Below, in pieces: positions 22,455 through 34,246 of a stretch of DNA of 64,000 nucleotides. Every line of letters starts with the position of its first letter. The first letter of the stretch is position 1. Source of the DNA: Diaporthe sp. PMI_573 (taxonomy: Eukaryota; Ascomycota; Sordariomycetes; Diaporthales; Diaporthaceae); contig JAJTUP010000008.1 of the NCBI GenBank assembly GCA_021399435.1, positions 496,001-560,000 of the forward strand. Reading direction: 5' to 3'. The position numbers were made by a program, and so were the translations under genes. The notes beneath the pieces are model-generated. The model saw nothing but the letters and a program-made list of their open reading frames with translations, was not told the origin of the DNA and did no database searches.

Positions 22455-24085
22455 CTATGCCCTCTCACTCCCACGGAGCCTCACGGACTGGCCGTACTTC
22501 TGCAGCTTCGTGATCAGCTGGTCGCCCTGGCGCACGACGTCCTGGTACTGCTTGTTCTTGTCGTCAGGTCGGTTCGTCTCGATGACGCCCTTGCCCGTCA
22601 CCCGGTCGATGGTGCACGGGATGCGACCTCCAGCGACAAACTTGGCGAGATCCCTGGGGGAAATGTCAGTAATGTGGAAACAAGTTGGGAGCTGATATCA
22701 AAGGATGTGGGCTGGGAGAAGAGGGGCAAACGAACCTGTCCAAGAAGTCCACCGTGACGCCAAACTGGCTGGCCATGCTCTCCAGACCGACGACCCTGTA
22801 GCTCTGCAGCAGCTGCTGGTACGCGCGCAGCCGCATCTCGCGGATGAACCAGTTCTTGTGCTCGTGCAGGTACCGGTCCTGGGTGAGGAACTGCTCCTCG
22901 ACGAGCGCCAGCGACTGGAAGAAGGTCTTGTAGCGGCCGCTGTACAGGCTGCTAACCAGCTTCGCCAGGGGCGAGAAGTCTACCGCCATCTCCGCCTCGG
23001 GCTGGTCGCTGCTGGAGCCGAGAGTCGTGAGGTTGACGGCCTTCTTCTTGGCCGCCGCCTGGGCCTGGGTGCCGGATTCCTCCTCGTTGGCCGGGTCGTC
23101 CGCGCCGGGTCCCGCGGACACGCGCCCGCTGAGGGCCGCCAGCTTGTCTTCACCGTCGCCCAGGATTGCCTTAATCTCGGGGGCGTCGACGACCTTGCTC
23201 TTGAAGTCGACCCGCTTGAGGCTGACGGATCCTGCGAGGACAGAGTACACGACCAAGTTGGAGTAGGTGCAGAGCTCGTACGACGTGAACGTGGACAGGG
23301 AGTCGAGAAGGAGGGGGGCGGACAGGTTGTACGATCGGACGGTAAGCAGGTACAAGCCCTCATAAGCCTTGAGGCGGTTCCGCCTGTCCCAGTCACCACC
23401 GCTCTCGACGAGTGTCTTGGCGCGCTCGACCTCCTTCTTGACGAGCAGCTTGTCGCCGTAGAACAGACCCATGCGTATTATGGCGAGGACGAGATCGATC
23501 TTGGTGCCGAGGATGCCGGTCTTCTCATAGACGTCTTCGTAGTTGCTTATGGCTTTCTCCTAGTTGGGCGTGAGCAGGTCAGCTACTGTGATGCAGGAAT
23601 CCAAGGTGGTGATGATGTGAGCGCACCTTGTCGCCAACCCGCGCCCAAAACTCAGCCCTCTTGCCCTTTGCAGCCATTATCTCAGAGTCGCCGGCCTTCT
23701 CGACGGCCTCGTCCTCTTCCTTCTGGATCTCTTCCAGCTCCCGGTCGTTCTCCTCCTTCAATTTCTGGTACAGTCCCTCGTCCCAGGGAATTGTGACGGT
23801 TGCCGTGGGCCCTTTGGTGGCAATCATGCCAGCAGCGCTCGACTTCCTGCTCAGAGGCTTGCCGGGTATGTTGGCGCCGCCCTCGCCCACGGCGTTCAGG
23901 ATGCCCTCAAGCGGATGTGCCAGGTACCTGTACAGAGGCGCCATCTTGTGCTCCTCGATCGCATCCTGCAGCTTCTTGACGGCGGCATCCTGGGTTGGCC
24001 GCGAGGCATATGGGTTTGTGAGGGTGAACACTTGCTGCGACAGGGGCAGCAGAGGCCATTTCGCGTATTGAGGATCTGAGCCCAT
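22455..24085 (-). CDS. rpn7: 26S proteasome regulatory subunit Rpn7 (PSMD6)
   Basis: Three exons, 24085-23627, 23559-22736 and 22653-22455, give 493 aa; the introns (67 and 82 nt) keep frame. The N-terminus YAKWPLLPLSQQVFTL, the helical repeat region (EKAISNYEDVYEKTG, LVLAIIRMGLFYGD, AYEGLYLLTVRSYNLSAPL) and the PCI domain (SLYSGRYKTFFQSLA through VDFLDRDLAKFVAGGRIPCTID) are those of Rpn7. It is a non-ATPase lid subunit that helps place the Rpn11 deubiquitinase in the 19S particle. It is longer than the yeast protein because of a low-complexity insert (DDPANEEESGTQAQAAAKKK) before the PCI domain, common in filamentous fungi. It diverges from the cap methyltransferase gene. Confidence 0.96.
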
Positions 24086-24842
24086 GGCTGCGACTGAATG
24101 GGGAGAAGGACGACGGCAGCGGGGATTGGGAGAGGCACAGGAGAGAAGAGAGATGGAGGAAGGGGTTTCGGGCGCCGGATTGGTTGGTTGTTGTTGGGCT
24201 TTGGATGCTCGAGAAGTTGCAAGTTGCTCTGGACTGGAAGCTCTCCGATGTCACTGCCCAAGGAAGTGGCTGACAGCACCAAGCGAAGAGAGCAGGCGCC
24301 AGAGCTTCGTAATGCCCATGCACCCGGGGGTGGGTCGAGGCTCTTGTCAAGTACCTAAGTACCTCTCCGCCTGCCTCATCTGGCGCAACGCTTGACCTCG
24401 CTGCACCCCAGCACCCCAGCACCCCAGCACCCCAGCACCCCAGGTCCGTCTCACTGACTGCGCTGCTGGCCGCCCCTTTCTGACTTCCCTTTCAACTCTT
24501 GTCCCGTACACTATTATTACATCGCTCTCTCCTCATTCTTTCTTATTTTAGCCATAAATCCTGGCGCAAGGATAAACCACGTGAGAAGACCATTTTGGCC
24601 AGGCATGAACGGCAGATGTCGAGCTAGATCAGCTTAAGCCCAGGTTCGATCGAGTCTCAAATCCAGACTTCTAACGTCCTTCCAAGGCAGGTTCCAGACC
24701 ATCTTGAGCCTGGACAGCTTCATAAGCTTCTTGGGGGCAATCAACTTTCCTCTCGACACCCAAGACACCGTCACGAAAATTTGACAACTTTCTCTGCAAT
24801 TTCTCACAACCCGAAATCCAAGTCAGTCGCAACCTTTCCGCC
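24086..24842. promoter_or_regulatory. Divergent promoter region of rpn7 and abd1
   Basis: A 757-bp gap between two housekeeping starts. It carries a five-copy 8-bp tandem repeat and one palindromic CACGTG at 24578-24583. I could not identify a proteasome-type element. Confidence 0.5.
24403..24442. repeat. Tandem repeat, 5 x GCACCCCA
   Basis: Five perfect head-to-tail copies of an 8-bp C-rich unit in the rpn7/abd1 divergent promoter region. Confidence 0.95.
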
Positions 24843-26225
24843 ATGGCAGGAGACGATCTCCCTCAACCCTACGACGCCAAGGCCCTGGCGCCCGCGAAGA
24901 AGCGACAGCGAAGCACATCTCCCTCAGTTTCTGAACAGCCTCGCAGGCTCAAGAGACCTGGCCAACGGTCGCGCATCAACGAGACCCAACGCGAGGAGCT
25001 CCGCCAGCGCGCCCTTGAGCGTGAGCGCGAGCAGCATGCCGCATCATCCCAGGCCGAGACGCAGCGCGCCGCTATCAACGACGTAGTCCGCTCTCATTAC
25101 AACGCGGTCCCCGAGCGCGGCCGCGAATGGCGCAAGACTGATAGCCGAATCAAGGGCTTGCGCTCGTTCAATAACTGGATCAAGAGCTGCATCATACAGA
25201 AGTTCGCCCCCGACGAGGACCACACACCAGGCGCATTCGAGAGGGGCATCTCGAGTGGTCAGGAGCTACTGGTTCTGGACATTGGCTGCGGCAAGGGAGG
25301 CGACCTGGGCAAATGGCAGCAGGCGCCGCAGACTGTGGAGTTGTATGTGGGGTTGGACCCGGCGGACGTCTCAATTGAACAGGCACAGGAAAGATACAGA
25401 AGCATGTCGCAGCGGGACCGGCACGGCGGAAGGGGCGGCCGCGGGGGCAACTATCGACGTCCTCAGCCTCGGTTGTTCCAGGCAAGATTCCAAGTCAAGG
25501 ACTGTTTCGCCGAATCGATCGAAGACATCGAAATCGTGCGGCAAGTGGGATACACTCAGTCCAACATCAGCAGCGAGCGCGGTTTTGATGTCGTCTCTAT
25601 GATGTTCTGCATGCACTACGCATTTGAGAGCGAGGCAAAGGCTCGTCAGATGCTGAAGAACGTGGCCGGCTCATTGAAGAAAGGCGGCCGCTTGATTGGT
25701 ACCATTCCCAACTCCGACGTCATCGGCGAAAAAGTCAAGGAATTCAATGAGAAGCAGAAGGCCAAGGCTGAACAGGCCGAGAAGGCTGGCGGGGAGCCCA
25801 AGGCCGAAGAAGAGGGCGAGCTCGAGGAGGGCGAGGAGAAGGAGGAAGGCGAGGCCGAGCCGACTGCCGAGTGGGGCAACGATATCTATCGGGTTAGGTT
25901 CCCGGGTAAGACCCCAGAAGACGGCATCTTTCGTCCTCCCTTTGGCTGGAAGTACAACTTCTTCCTGCACGAGGCCGTCGAGGAGGTGCCCGAGTACGTT
26001 GTCCCGTGGGAGGCCTTCCGAGCTCTGGCGGAGGACTACAACCTCGAGCTGCAGTACCACAAGTCTTTCTCCGACATATGGAAGACGGAGAAGGATGACC
26101 CTACCCTGGGACCCTTGAGCGAGCGGATGGGTGTACGACAGAGACACGGGGGCGAGCTTCTGGTCTCGCCAGAGGAGATGGAGGCCGCTTCGTTCTACGT
26201 GGGATTCTGTTTTTACAAGGTGTAG
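24843..26225 (+). CDS. abd1: mRNA cap guanine-N7 methyltransferase (Abd1)
   Basis: A single exon of 460 aa, ATG at 24843. After a basic, disordered N-terminus come VVRSHYNAVPERG, RIKGLRSFNNWIKSCIIQKF, and the SAM-binding motif VLDIGCGKGGDLGKW, all diagnostic of eukaryotic cap N7-methyltransferases. MMFCMHYAFES, LKKGGRLIGTIPNSD and the C-terminal LLVSPEEMEAASFYVGFCFYKV follow. It methylates the guanine of the mRNA 5' cap in the nucleus using SAM. Two insertions stand out: an RGG-rich loop (GGRGGRGGNYRRPQ, ~residue 200) and an acidic stretch (EEEGELEEGEEKEEGEAE, ~residue 322) between core motifs. Start and stop are unambiguous. Confidence 0.96.
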   Translation: MAGDDLPQPYDAKALAPAKKRQRSTSPSVSEQPRRLKRPGQRSRINETQREELRQRALEREREQHAASSQAETQRAAINDVVRSHYNAVPERGREWRKTDSRIKGLRSFNNWIKSCIIQKFAPDEDHTPGAFERGISSGQELLVLDIGCGKGGDLGKWQQAPQTVELYVGLDPADVSIEQAQERYRSMSQRDRHGGRGGRGGNYRRPQPRLFQARFQVKDCFAESIEDIEIVRQVGYTQSNISSERGFDVVSMMFCMHYAFESEAKARQMLKNVAGSLKKGGRLIGTIPNSDVIGEKVKEFNEKQKAKAEQAEKAGGEPKAEEEGELEEGEEKEEGEAEPTAEWGNDIYRVRFPGKTPEDGIFRPPFGWKYNFFLHEAVEEVPEYVVPWEAFRALAEDYNLELQYHKSFSDIWKTEKDDPTLGPLSERMGVRQRHGGELLVSPEEMEAASFYVGFCFYKV

Positions 26226-26856
26226 AGCTCACATGAGCATCACCGCCAGGCCACTCCCACAACTCTTCAATTTAGCTATACCCTGGGCCTCATACTTTCT
26301 GCCGTTGACCATGGCGGACAAGACGACGGTGAATTGAATGGACACCACAATACAGGCCACTGGGGAGATCATCAGCAAGCAGCAAAGGCGGTCGAAAGTC
26401 CATATCTCGAGGACTGCATAGCTCATACTGAGGCGAAGGCTTCGCCCTGAGCCGTTCCTATGAGGCGGTCTTCGGCTAGAGGAGATAACGAAATCATGAT
26501 TTGATACTAAAGGGAATCAAGCTCAATTTGCATTACTGAGTCTGCTGATGACCGAGAAACAGGCCCGTCTGTTATACATGCTTTTAAAGAATCTTTGCCA
26601 ACCTCATGTTATTCTTGGTATCCCAGTGCTGTGATCCTGGGCTCGCAGTCTTTGCTGACTGGTTCAACTTTGTGGGAGGGGAGTACCTTGTGAAAGGGAA
26701 AGAAAGAGAAGGAAATAACCGCCAGGAAGACAGACTTCTGATAAGCGAACGACATCCCTGGCCAACCTCCGCGTCATGTTGCATTTCACCACCCGCCCCT
26801 TTGCCTTTCTTCTCTCTTCTTATTATGTATGTCTCTTGCCACCAGTCCGAGCCCCA
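26226..26856. other. Intergenic between converging genes
   Basis: Holds the 3' ends of abd1 (+) and the Clr5-domain gene (-). No gene. Confidence 0.6.
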
Positions 26857-28655
26857 TCACCAAGCATACTTCACGTCGCCCCGAGGCGAAACAGGCAGAG
26901 GCGAAACAGGGCTGGGGAGAGCCATCGGCGCCGGCACCACCGGCCGCGGCAGCAGCGTCCTGAGCTCCTCGGCGTCGACCCGCCCGCCCACGCAGCAGAG
27001 CACAACGCCCAGATGCTCATCGGCGGCGGCGGCGTCCCCGGCCAGGCTCAACTGGCACGCCGAGGTCCAGACGAAGGGCAGCAGCCCTGCGGCCGAGGCG
27101 TCGCCGTGGGGGCCCGGGCCCAGCTTCCCGGCGCGCAGGTCAGCCGCGAACGACTGCGGGATGACGGGATTGCTGTCGGTGCCGGTGCCCTCGTGTCGGA
27201 CGAGCTCGGCGCAGATGGTTAGGACGTGCTCGGGAGGGTCACGCCGGGCCACGTTGTAAACATACTGCTGGAGGGCCGTCAGTCCCGCGGCGTTGCGGTC
27301 TGCCAGCCGCCCTGCCTCCGCGACACGGCCGATGAGGACCTTCACCAGGTGGACATGCAGAGACGCCTCCGCGGGAACAACGTCCGCCTCGTTTCCCATC
27401 AGCAGCAGCAGCGTGTGGAGCGCGTTGGGTCCGTGGTGGTGGTTGACCGGGCTGGCCTCGGCGGCAAGGCGCCACACGAACGGCCAGAGGAAGCCGAACG
27501 CCCTGGTCCTCGCCGGCTGCTCGAGGATCCGTATCAGCAGCGGCCTGTCACCGACGAGAACGTCCGGGTCCGCCCCTAGGAGGAGAAACTGCCGCAGGCA
27601 CTCGGCGGCCAGCTTCCACACGGGTTCGGGCCCCAGCGTGCCGTCCGAGGCTAGTTGCTGCCAGAACATGTTGGCCAGCCTGGAAAAGGGGGCCTCGCCG
27701 CTCGGGTGGAGGGCGCGGGCCACGTCCGGCCGGCACAGGAGGCACTGCCGCAGGGCCTCGAGGGCGTGCTGCTGGAGCGGGGCCTGGATGGCGGCCATGA
27801 TCCAGTGGAGCTGCTCCGTGTGGAAGTAGGGGCTGTTGTCGTCTGCTGTGCGGGCAGGTGGCAGCCCGCTGTCGAGGAACATGCGCGTGGTGGGTGGGCT
27901 GCTGGACACGACCTCCGCCTTCGGGGCTTGGTGCGTGGCGTCCCCGATGCCCGCGCTGTGCGACTCAAACCAGGAGCGGTACGCCTGTCCCTGATACTCT
28001 CCGCCTACGGCTGGGATCCTTGGGCTGGTCTCGTGGTCCACTTGTGGCTCGGACTTGATCCCTGGCCGCGCGTAGGACTCCTGTGGTGTGTACGGGCGGA
28101 ACTCGCTGCACGGGCGACGAGAGCGGGTTAGCTAAGTGGTCGTCGACGAGAGGGCAAGAGCTTGGGAGGGAGGGGGGAGGAGGCTTTCGATGCTGTGGTA
28201 GAGGATAAAGCACAGCTTACCTTTCGGTCGCCAGTACGTCTGGAGCAGAGTAATGTCTCGCCATGGGCAGGAACTGGCAATCGGCGTGCGGTCTCTGGAC
28301 ATGGACGTCCCGGCTGCCACACAGGTACCCTTCATGCTGCTGGTAGCCGCCCGTCGCCGTCACCGTCGCCGCCCTGCGGCGAGCACAGTTGTACTTGTGA
28401 ACCCTCCACTTGTCAAAGCGGGATCTATAAGCCCGGACTCTGTGGAGATGGGCATATTCTGTCAGCGGGAACATGCACGACATGAAGGTAAAATGGGAGG
28501 GGAGCGAGTGTCGTGGTGGTGATGGTGATCTTTGCTCACGATGCTTCGAACCCATACTCCTCCTTCATTATCCGTCTCACCTCGTCGAGGGTCTTGCTCT
28601 GATCCTTGTACAGACCGAGGATCGTCGGCCGGTACTTCAGCCATTCTTTGGTCAT
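26857..28655 (-). CDS. Clr5-domain protein
   Basis: Three exons, 28655-28540, 28439-28221 and 28105-26857, give 527 aa; all junctions are phase 2 with GTGAGC and GTAAGC donors. The Clr5 domain is split by intron 1: MTKEWLKYRPTILGLYKD, then LDEVRRIMKEEYGFEA, followed by SVRAYRSRFDKWRVHKYN. This N-terminal module, named after fission-yeast Clr5, is widespread in filamentous fungi and usually precedes long helical or ankyrin-like regions. Here ~400 residues of Leu/Ala-rich helical pairs follow, for example ALEALRQCLLCRPDVARAL, AAECLRQFLLLGADPDVL and LTALQQYVYNVARRDP, loosely ankyrin-like. A regulatory or chromatin role is suggested by the founding member only. The very GC-rich third exon makes long antisense frames, which I ignore. 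Confidence 0.85.
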
Positions 28656-30892
28656 GTTTGCTTACTTGGGTTTATCCCGGGCTTCACGCCGGAATGGCGT
28701 GGTCCCCTGTCCTGGGTAGCTGTGGTCCAGCCTGGGGGAGGCCGGCTCGGGCGGCGCGAGGCATTAGAGTTTGGCTGGCAGCTGAGTTCTTGCCTCGGAC
28801 AATATGTCTTCATGGATATAGGATCAGGGAGACAGGGCTATGGGAGAAGGGGCTCGGGAGGAGGAGCATCATAGAAGTAGTGAGGATGGAGGTGGCGGGC
28901 GCCGAGCAAGGCGCACTTGGGGACGCGAGGAGGGGGATGGGAAACGGTGGGTGATTCTGAGAGCTATAGATAACTACTGGAATAACAAGGCACCCAATGG
29001 AACCTCCACCCTCAAGCCCACGAACCCATGTCCCTGGAGCCTCACCTGGCCATGGTAGGCTGGGAGGTGTTGCTCAACCCAGTTCCCAAGATCTCCCCAT
29101 ACCGCCCCGTAGAGGAGGGAAGCACGATCATGTCTACAAAAAGAAAGCAGGGATCCCTCCTTTGGACACGTATCTGCGTGGTTGTTCACACTCGCAATCT
29201 CGATGAGTCAAATTCTGCTCCAAAAATATCGGTCTGGCATGGCGATCAGGTCCGGGAGAGCCTCGAGGGTGGGGATTGTGCTGGCAACGCTTTCTAGGCA
29301 CCCGGGTCAGAGTGGGATATGTGAGCAGGCAAGAAACCAGGCGACCAGAGGCAGAACGATGGAGCGCGGCCCGTCCCACAAGCTGAGAGTTTAGACGCAG
29401 GGTGTAAGCAAAAGCAAAAAGTCCGAGAGTAGGCGCCCATATGCGTGTACGGAGTATGGCGCGCAACTGCGTACAGTAGTATCCAGTTCAACACACCAAC
29501 ACCACGCAAAACCCGCGCGTGTCGGCTGCGGGATATGCCCACCCACCCACCCACCACGCAGCTCAAGCAGGGCGTGATTGGTCAGTCACCAAGAACTTCC
29601 AGGCATCTCAGACATTCCAAATGTAACGCAACCATCTATCTGGCAGGATGGGGGTGGGGGGAACGGTGGTGGCTGACCTCGGGCGTCGAAGTCGCGCCCA
29701 TGGCTGTGGTCTCGAACAGGCGCCCTGGGCCGGGCCTGACTGTACACCTTGGGGAGGGCGCTCACACACCCCTCTCCTCACCGGCCTGCACACCAAGGTG
29801 GCCTCTTTAGGAACGGTGGCTGGACCCGGCGTGACAGGTTGTGGGAAACCCCTCAGAGCCTGCCTACCGCCTCGTTTGCCTTGAATAGCAGCAGCGACAC
29901 CCTTCGGCTGCCCGTGGAGGCTCTGAAGGATTCGGCGGCAAGCCAAGCCCAGCCAAAGCGGGGAAATGTTATCGTCCGGCGTGTATATTTGTTCTTGTCG
30001 GGCTCAGCCTGGTGTGCATGTACGTACAAGAACTGTGTCGGTCTCTCGGGAAACAAGACTACTTTCTCACCACAGCCTTGTGGAGGCTGATTATGAAACA
30101 TGGGGCGGCGGCTCGCAGGTAGACGTATCCTGAGACCCTGCCGCAACCGAGGAACGCCGAAACGCGCTGAGTGGGATGCAGACGGCGCACTTGAGATTCG
30201 ATTCTCGGAGAGAAAAAGACAAACCCCATGTGTGGGCCTTGCTTGACGCGGCCACGCGGCAACTTCAGCCCCCAACCCTCGACGCACCCTGCAGCTGCAG
30301 TCAGCATTTGGAACGACGAATCCGATGCCAGATGCCCTTCACACGGGCGAGCCAAGTAGAAAAAGCGTGTCGGGTAAACTAAATCTGTCCTGCGTATACT
30401 CGTTAAGAGAAGAAGGGAATAATCCATGAGAACGACAGGGCCCGATGTTCAATCCTCCTGCCGTGATGTAACTGAATGAGCATTAAATATTGGTGTGTAA
30501 AACGCAGAAGAACCCCCCTCGGCCCGTCATTAAGGCCACTGTAGCTTTGGCATCGCCCCCTGTAATCCAACTTATACCTCCCACCAGAGAGCTGTCTCCT
30601 GCATCCTATCGTATGAAGACAGACTCTTCTTCGCCAGCCGGTCCTTTAGATCACGTGGAGTTGGATACCTCGACCTCCATGGCTGAGCGTGGCTCAGTTT
30701 CGCATCATCGAACACGTCTCTGTCATCATCAACCGCCAGCGTGGTCTCCCTCCCGTCCATCGCTCGCCAGGTGCTGTCACTGCCCCAGGCCCTCGCCCCG
30801 CCAAATAACTCGTCTCTCGGGTCTCCCCAGCTCTCGTAACGCGGCTTCGTATCAGCCTTGGCCGCCGTGGTCTTTGTCTCGGTGGTGACTTT
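28656..30892. other. Intergenic, no gene seen
   Basis: About 2.2 kb upstream of the Clr5-domain gene and downstream of slm1. Frames are short and overlapping; none shows a family pattern. It may hold an unrecognised short gene or UTR. Confidence 0.5.
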
Positions 30893-32635
30893 CTAAGTTC
30901 CTGATGCTGGAGCAGTTGCCTTTGTCTCAGTCGTGTTTGCCGCAGATGGTGGGATGGTTGGTTGGTGGTCCGCAGCTTCCTTACCCTTTGTGTCCGATGG
31001 CGACACAGCCGTTGGGCTGGCAACCGTCTCCTCGCCCGTGATTCCCGAGGTCTGTTCGGCATGCTCCTGCTTCTGTCCAGTGATCTCGTTAGTTCCAACC
31101 GCTCCCGCTGACCCCCCTGCCGGCCTATCTGCCTCCAGGTCGTGGGCCTCGTTCATTACCGGAGAATCCCCACTGCCAACAACAGGACTGGCGGGTGTGC
31201 TTTCTACCGACGCATTGGCCCCTGCAACCTTGGAAACCACCTCGAACCACCGCTGAGCATCCGCCGCCGTGTGCGCCTTGAACGAGATTTCAGAATTCCC
31301 CGTGAGCTTGCTACTCATGCTCTTGGACTTGTCCTTGCCCTTGATGTTGAACTTTTCTCCACTGGGGGTTCCAATGGTTGCCTCAGGGAGATAGATGGAA
31401 AGCTCTGGGACTGGGTCCTTGGCCGTATTGCTATTACACTTGTAGTCAGCATCTTGTGTCCCCAAGGCAGAGATTGCGGGATAGAGCCAGGGTGTAGATC
31501 CGGCCGGGAAATCCCCGCAGGCATAACAGAAAGTAACTTACTCATCTGATTTGAACTCGTGCAAGAATTTGGAAGGGGTCACCACATAGTATCCCGTCGA
31601 AAACCCCCAAGACAGCTTGTTTCGCGATTTGCGCTCGAGGCTGCCTTCAATGAGTGCCTCGGTCGAGCCATGGCCCTGGTTGGGGAACTCGATAGCCTCC
31701 ACTGTTCTGGGAGGGTCTTGGGGGTCGATGAGGATGTCAGCGTTGCGCTGAGAGAATGCCTGCCACTCCATGTCCGGGGGGATCCTCTGTGCGGCACCGA
31801 GCATATCGGCATAGATGGCGCGAGTCTTCTCGGCCTGTCCGCCGGCGAACTGGTTGAACACTTCCATGGCCTGCTGAAGGACTTGAATAACGTGGACCTC
31901 GAAGTCTTGGAAGTTGCTCTGCACTGCGATCAGATCATTGCGGTGGTTGTTCTCCTCAATCACCTGTTTGGTCAGGCGGTGCAGGACACCCCGCCGGATG
32001 ACATAGGGGTCCTCCGAGGGGTTCATCTTGCCGCCGGTGGACTCGAAAGATGCAGCGTGCTGGCCGAGAAGTTCGATGTGCTTCTGAGTGGTGTTTCGGG
32101 CCTTCTCAACCTCCTTGGCACCCTTCTGCGCACCGCCCGCCAGCTCCTTGGCCTTGTTCTTGATCTCCTTGTGGAGCCGGTCCAGGATGGGGAGGACGGA
32201 GCCCTTGATGCTCTTCTCCGTCTCGGCGTTGGTGTTGATCAGGCCCTGCGTGTTCTGACGCAGGTTCTCATAGAAGCCAGCAACGCCGCCCAGATTCTGG
32301 TCGAAGTGGTGGCCTTCGCGCAAGGGCTTGGAGATGGTCTTCATGACCTTTTCGTACTGGGTTGACTGTTCCTTGTGGATCCTCTCAATGGCGCCCATGT
32401 ACTCCTCAAGGTAGCCCACGGCATGCTTCCATGCTTGCAGACGCTCGGCAAGCAGCCCAGCGGTCTATAGTCTCGGTCAGCCGTCGGGGACTGGTGTCGA
32501 CGCGAAAGACAGTAGGATTTTGGGGCTACGTACGGTTCCGGGATCTGTGTCAGGGACGGCGGACTCGCTGAAAGTGCTCGACTTGGTCATAATGGTGCCC
32601 GACCTCTGGGGCAACGTCTTAATATCGTCGGCCAT
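30893..32635 (-). CDS. slm1: Slm1/Slm2-type BAR-PH protein (TORC2 effector at the plasma membrane)
   Basis: Exons 32635-32534, 32464-31542 and 31430-30893 give 520 aa; introns are 69 and 111 nt. The F-BAR-like helical domain starts LLAERLQAWKHAVGYLEEY and runs to ~residue 230. The PH domain follows (EGSLERKSRNKLSWGFSTGYYVVTPSKFLHEF, then DPVPELSIYLPEATIG), split by intron 2; ISFKAHTAADAQRWFEVV is its C-terminal helix. A long Ala/Thr/Ser-rich tail ends the protein. In yeast, Slm proteins bind PI(4,5)P2, sit in eisosomes and bring TORC2 to its substrate Ypk1. The yeast calcineurin-docking motif is not evident to me in the tail. Confidence 0.92.
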
Positions 32636-34246
32636 CGTGGGTGCAGTCGTCCGATTTTGGATTATCGGACCTGATATGGACTATCTGAGGCGAGAGGACG
32701 GCGTCGTTCGCAAGCACTAAGAGCCAGTGTCAGCACGCAATTCCAACTTTACCTGAAGTCAATATTTATGTTTGGACAGCTTCAACCGCGAGCAGATATT
32801 CCGCCCGAAATAGTGAGGTCGTTGAGCAATGTGGTGTTTATCGAACCGTCATGACACGGCACAGTCCATCAGCAGAGCTCAGGGGCCAAGCTGCCCACCC
32901 CCCAGTGGGGCCGACGCAGCTCAGCACTCAAGACCCCTGTGACGATCTCGACAGACGAGATTGATGAACCTTGTGTGGGGGCCGCACGGAGCCTCCGGTT
33001 CGAGCTGCCTGCAGGTGCCTGCACTTCCAAGCACGGGGCACGAGATGGGAAATAACCGGCTGGGCTCACCTATGAATGTTTTTTTTGTTTTGTTTTTACG
33101 CTGGCAGCGCTTTGATGGTGCTGTTGTAGCAGATCTAGATCTACAGCGGTGTTGTGTCGACCGACCGACCGACCCGCCGGCTGGCTTAGGCTATATAACA
33201 CCTGGTCTGCCGTGTCCCTGGATCCGCCTGATTCGGTGGTGACGACCGTGGCAATGACGTAGCAGTCCCCTAGCCAGCGTCCTTTCTGTGCATCATACAT
33301 AGAGTAGCGCGGTGCGGAAAAGCCACACGCGGTTTCCTTGGCCTTTGAGACAGGCACCGCGGACCCCAGCAGCCCAGCTCGAGAGCGGCAGTCGCGGTCC
33401 ACACCAAAAGCTTGATGGAGCGCACGTGAACCACGTATCGCCTCAGGCGCCATACTGTATCGGGGGCATCATTTCCTGCGAGCCCAACGCTGGGTTGCGA
33501 AGGTTTTCGGGAAAGGCTATGCGCCGTCTGCCCACCTGAGGCCGCCTGATGCAGCAGGAAAAAAGCAAGGTGGGACGATCAAAATCTGGCTGGGACCATG
33601 GAACAAGGTTCGCTGGTGACAGGTGCGGCAGCTGCCCCGCGTACCCAGGCGGTTGCATCGCGTTGGCCAGCTGTGTCTTACACAGTAGACCGTCAGAACC
33701 GTATCAAGGGAACACAGACTATTTCTCATGTCGTGGCGGTAATACAACGGCCCATGTTCGTCAGATATCATTCTTGGGTGTTGTTCAAATTGGGTAACGT
33801 CGTGCGGGATGAGTTCATCTTGTCCCTCATACAATACATTCAAGACATGGCAAGGTTCTCTGCCATGGTTCAACTCTCGGTCACTCTTCATTTACGCAGG
33901 GCTTTCAGATCAATGTGATCGCTGTGACGAATGCTTGGATTCTATTATCCATCTACCAAAGCAAGGCGGGTTGGGGTATAAACGGTCCCTATGTCCAAAA
34001 CTCCGTCCTTTGCGGACACTGTCTATTATTCCTCATGCATGCGCCCTTGTGATGATACCCTATTAATACTCTCATGATCGTGCTTGTATCCCTTGTATGA
34101 ACGCTGGCCAAAACGACAAAATCAATGCTCGACTGTCCGCAAAGCTTCGCGCAAAGCGAAGGCATCTGCTAAGCGGATCTCGGGGCTCCGCTTGAAGACC
34201 ACAGTCACTGGTTGGGTGGACGACGAACTCGCGCCAGTACCTCCTT
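32636..34246. other. Intergenic, no gene seen
   Basis: Upstream of slm1 and downstream of creD, both minus strand. A short (CGAC)4 run lies at 33158-33173. No convincing frame. Confidence 0.55.

Noticed and set aside
22705..23796. 363-aa plus-strand frame opposite rpn7
   Set aside because: Antisense shadow of the rpn7 exons; low-complexity and no family pattern.
26606..27259. 217-aa plus-strand frame
   Set aside because: Runs antisense into the Clr5-domain gene; the non-overlapping part has no domain.
31559..32365. 268-aa plus-strand frame opposite slm1
   Set aside because: Antisense of the BAR-domain exon; no independent support.
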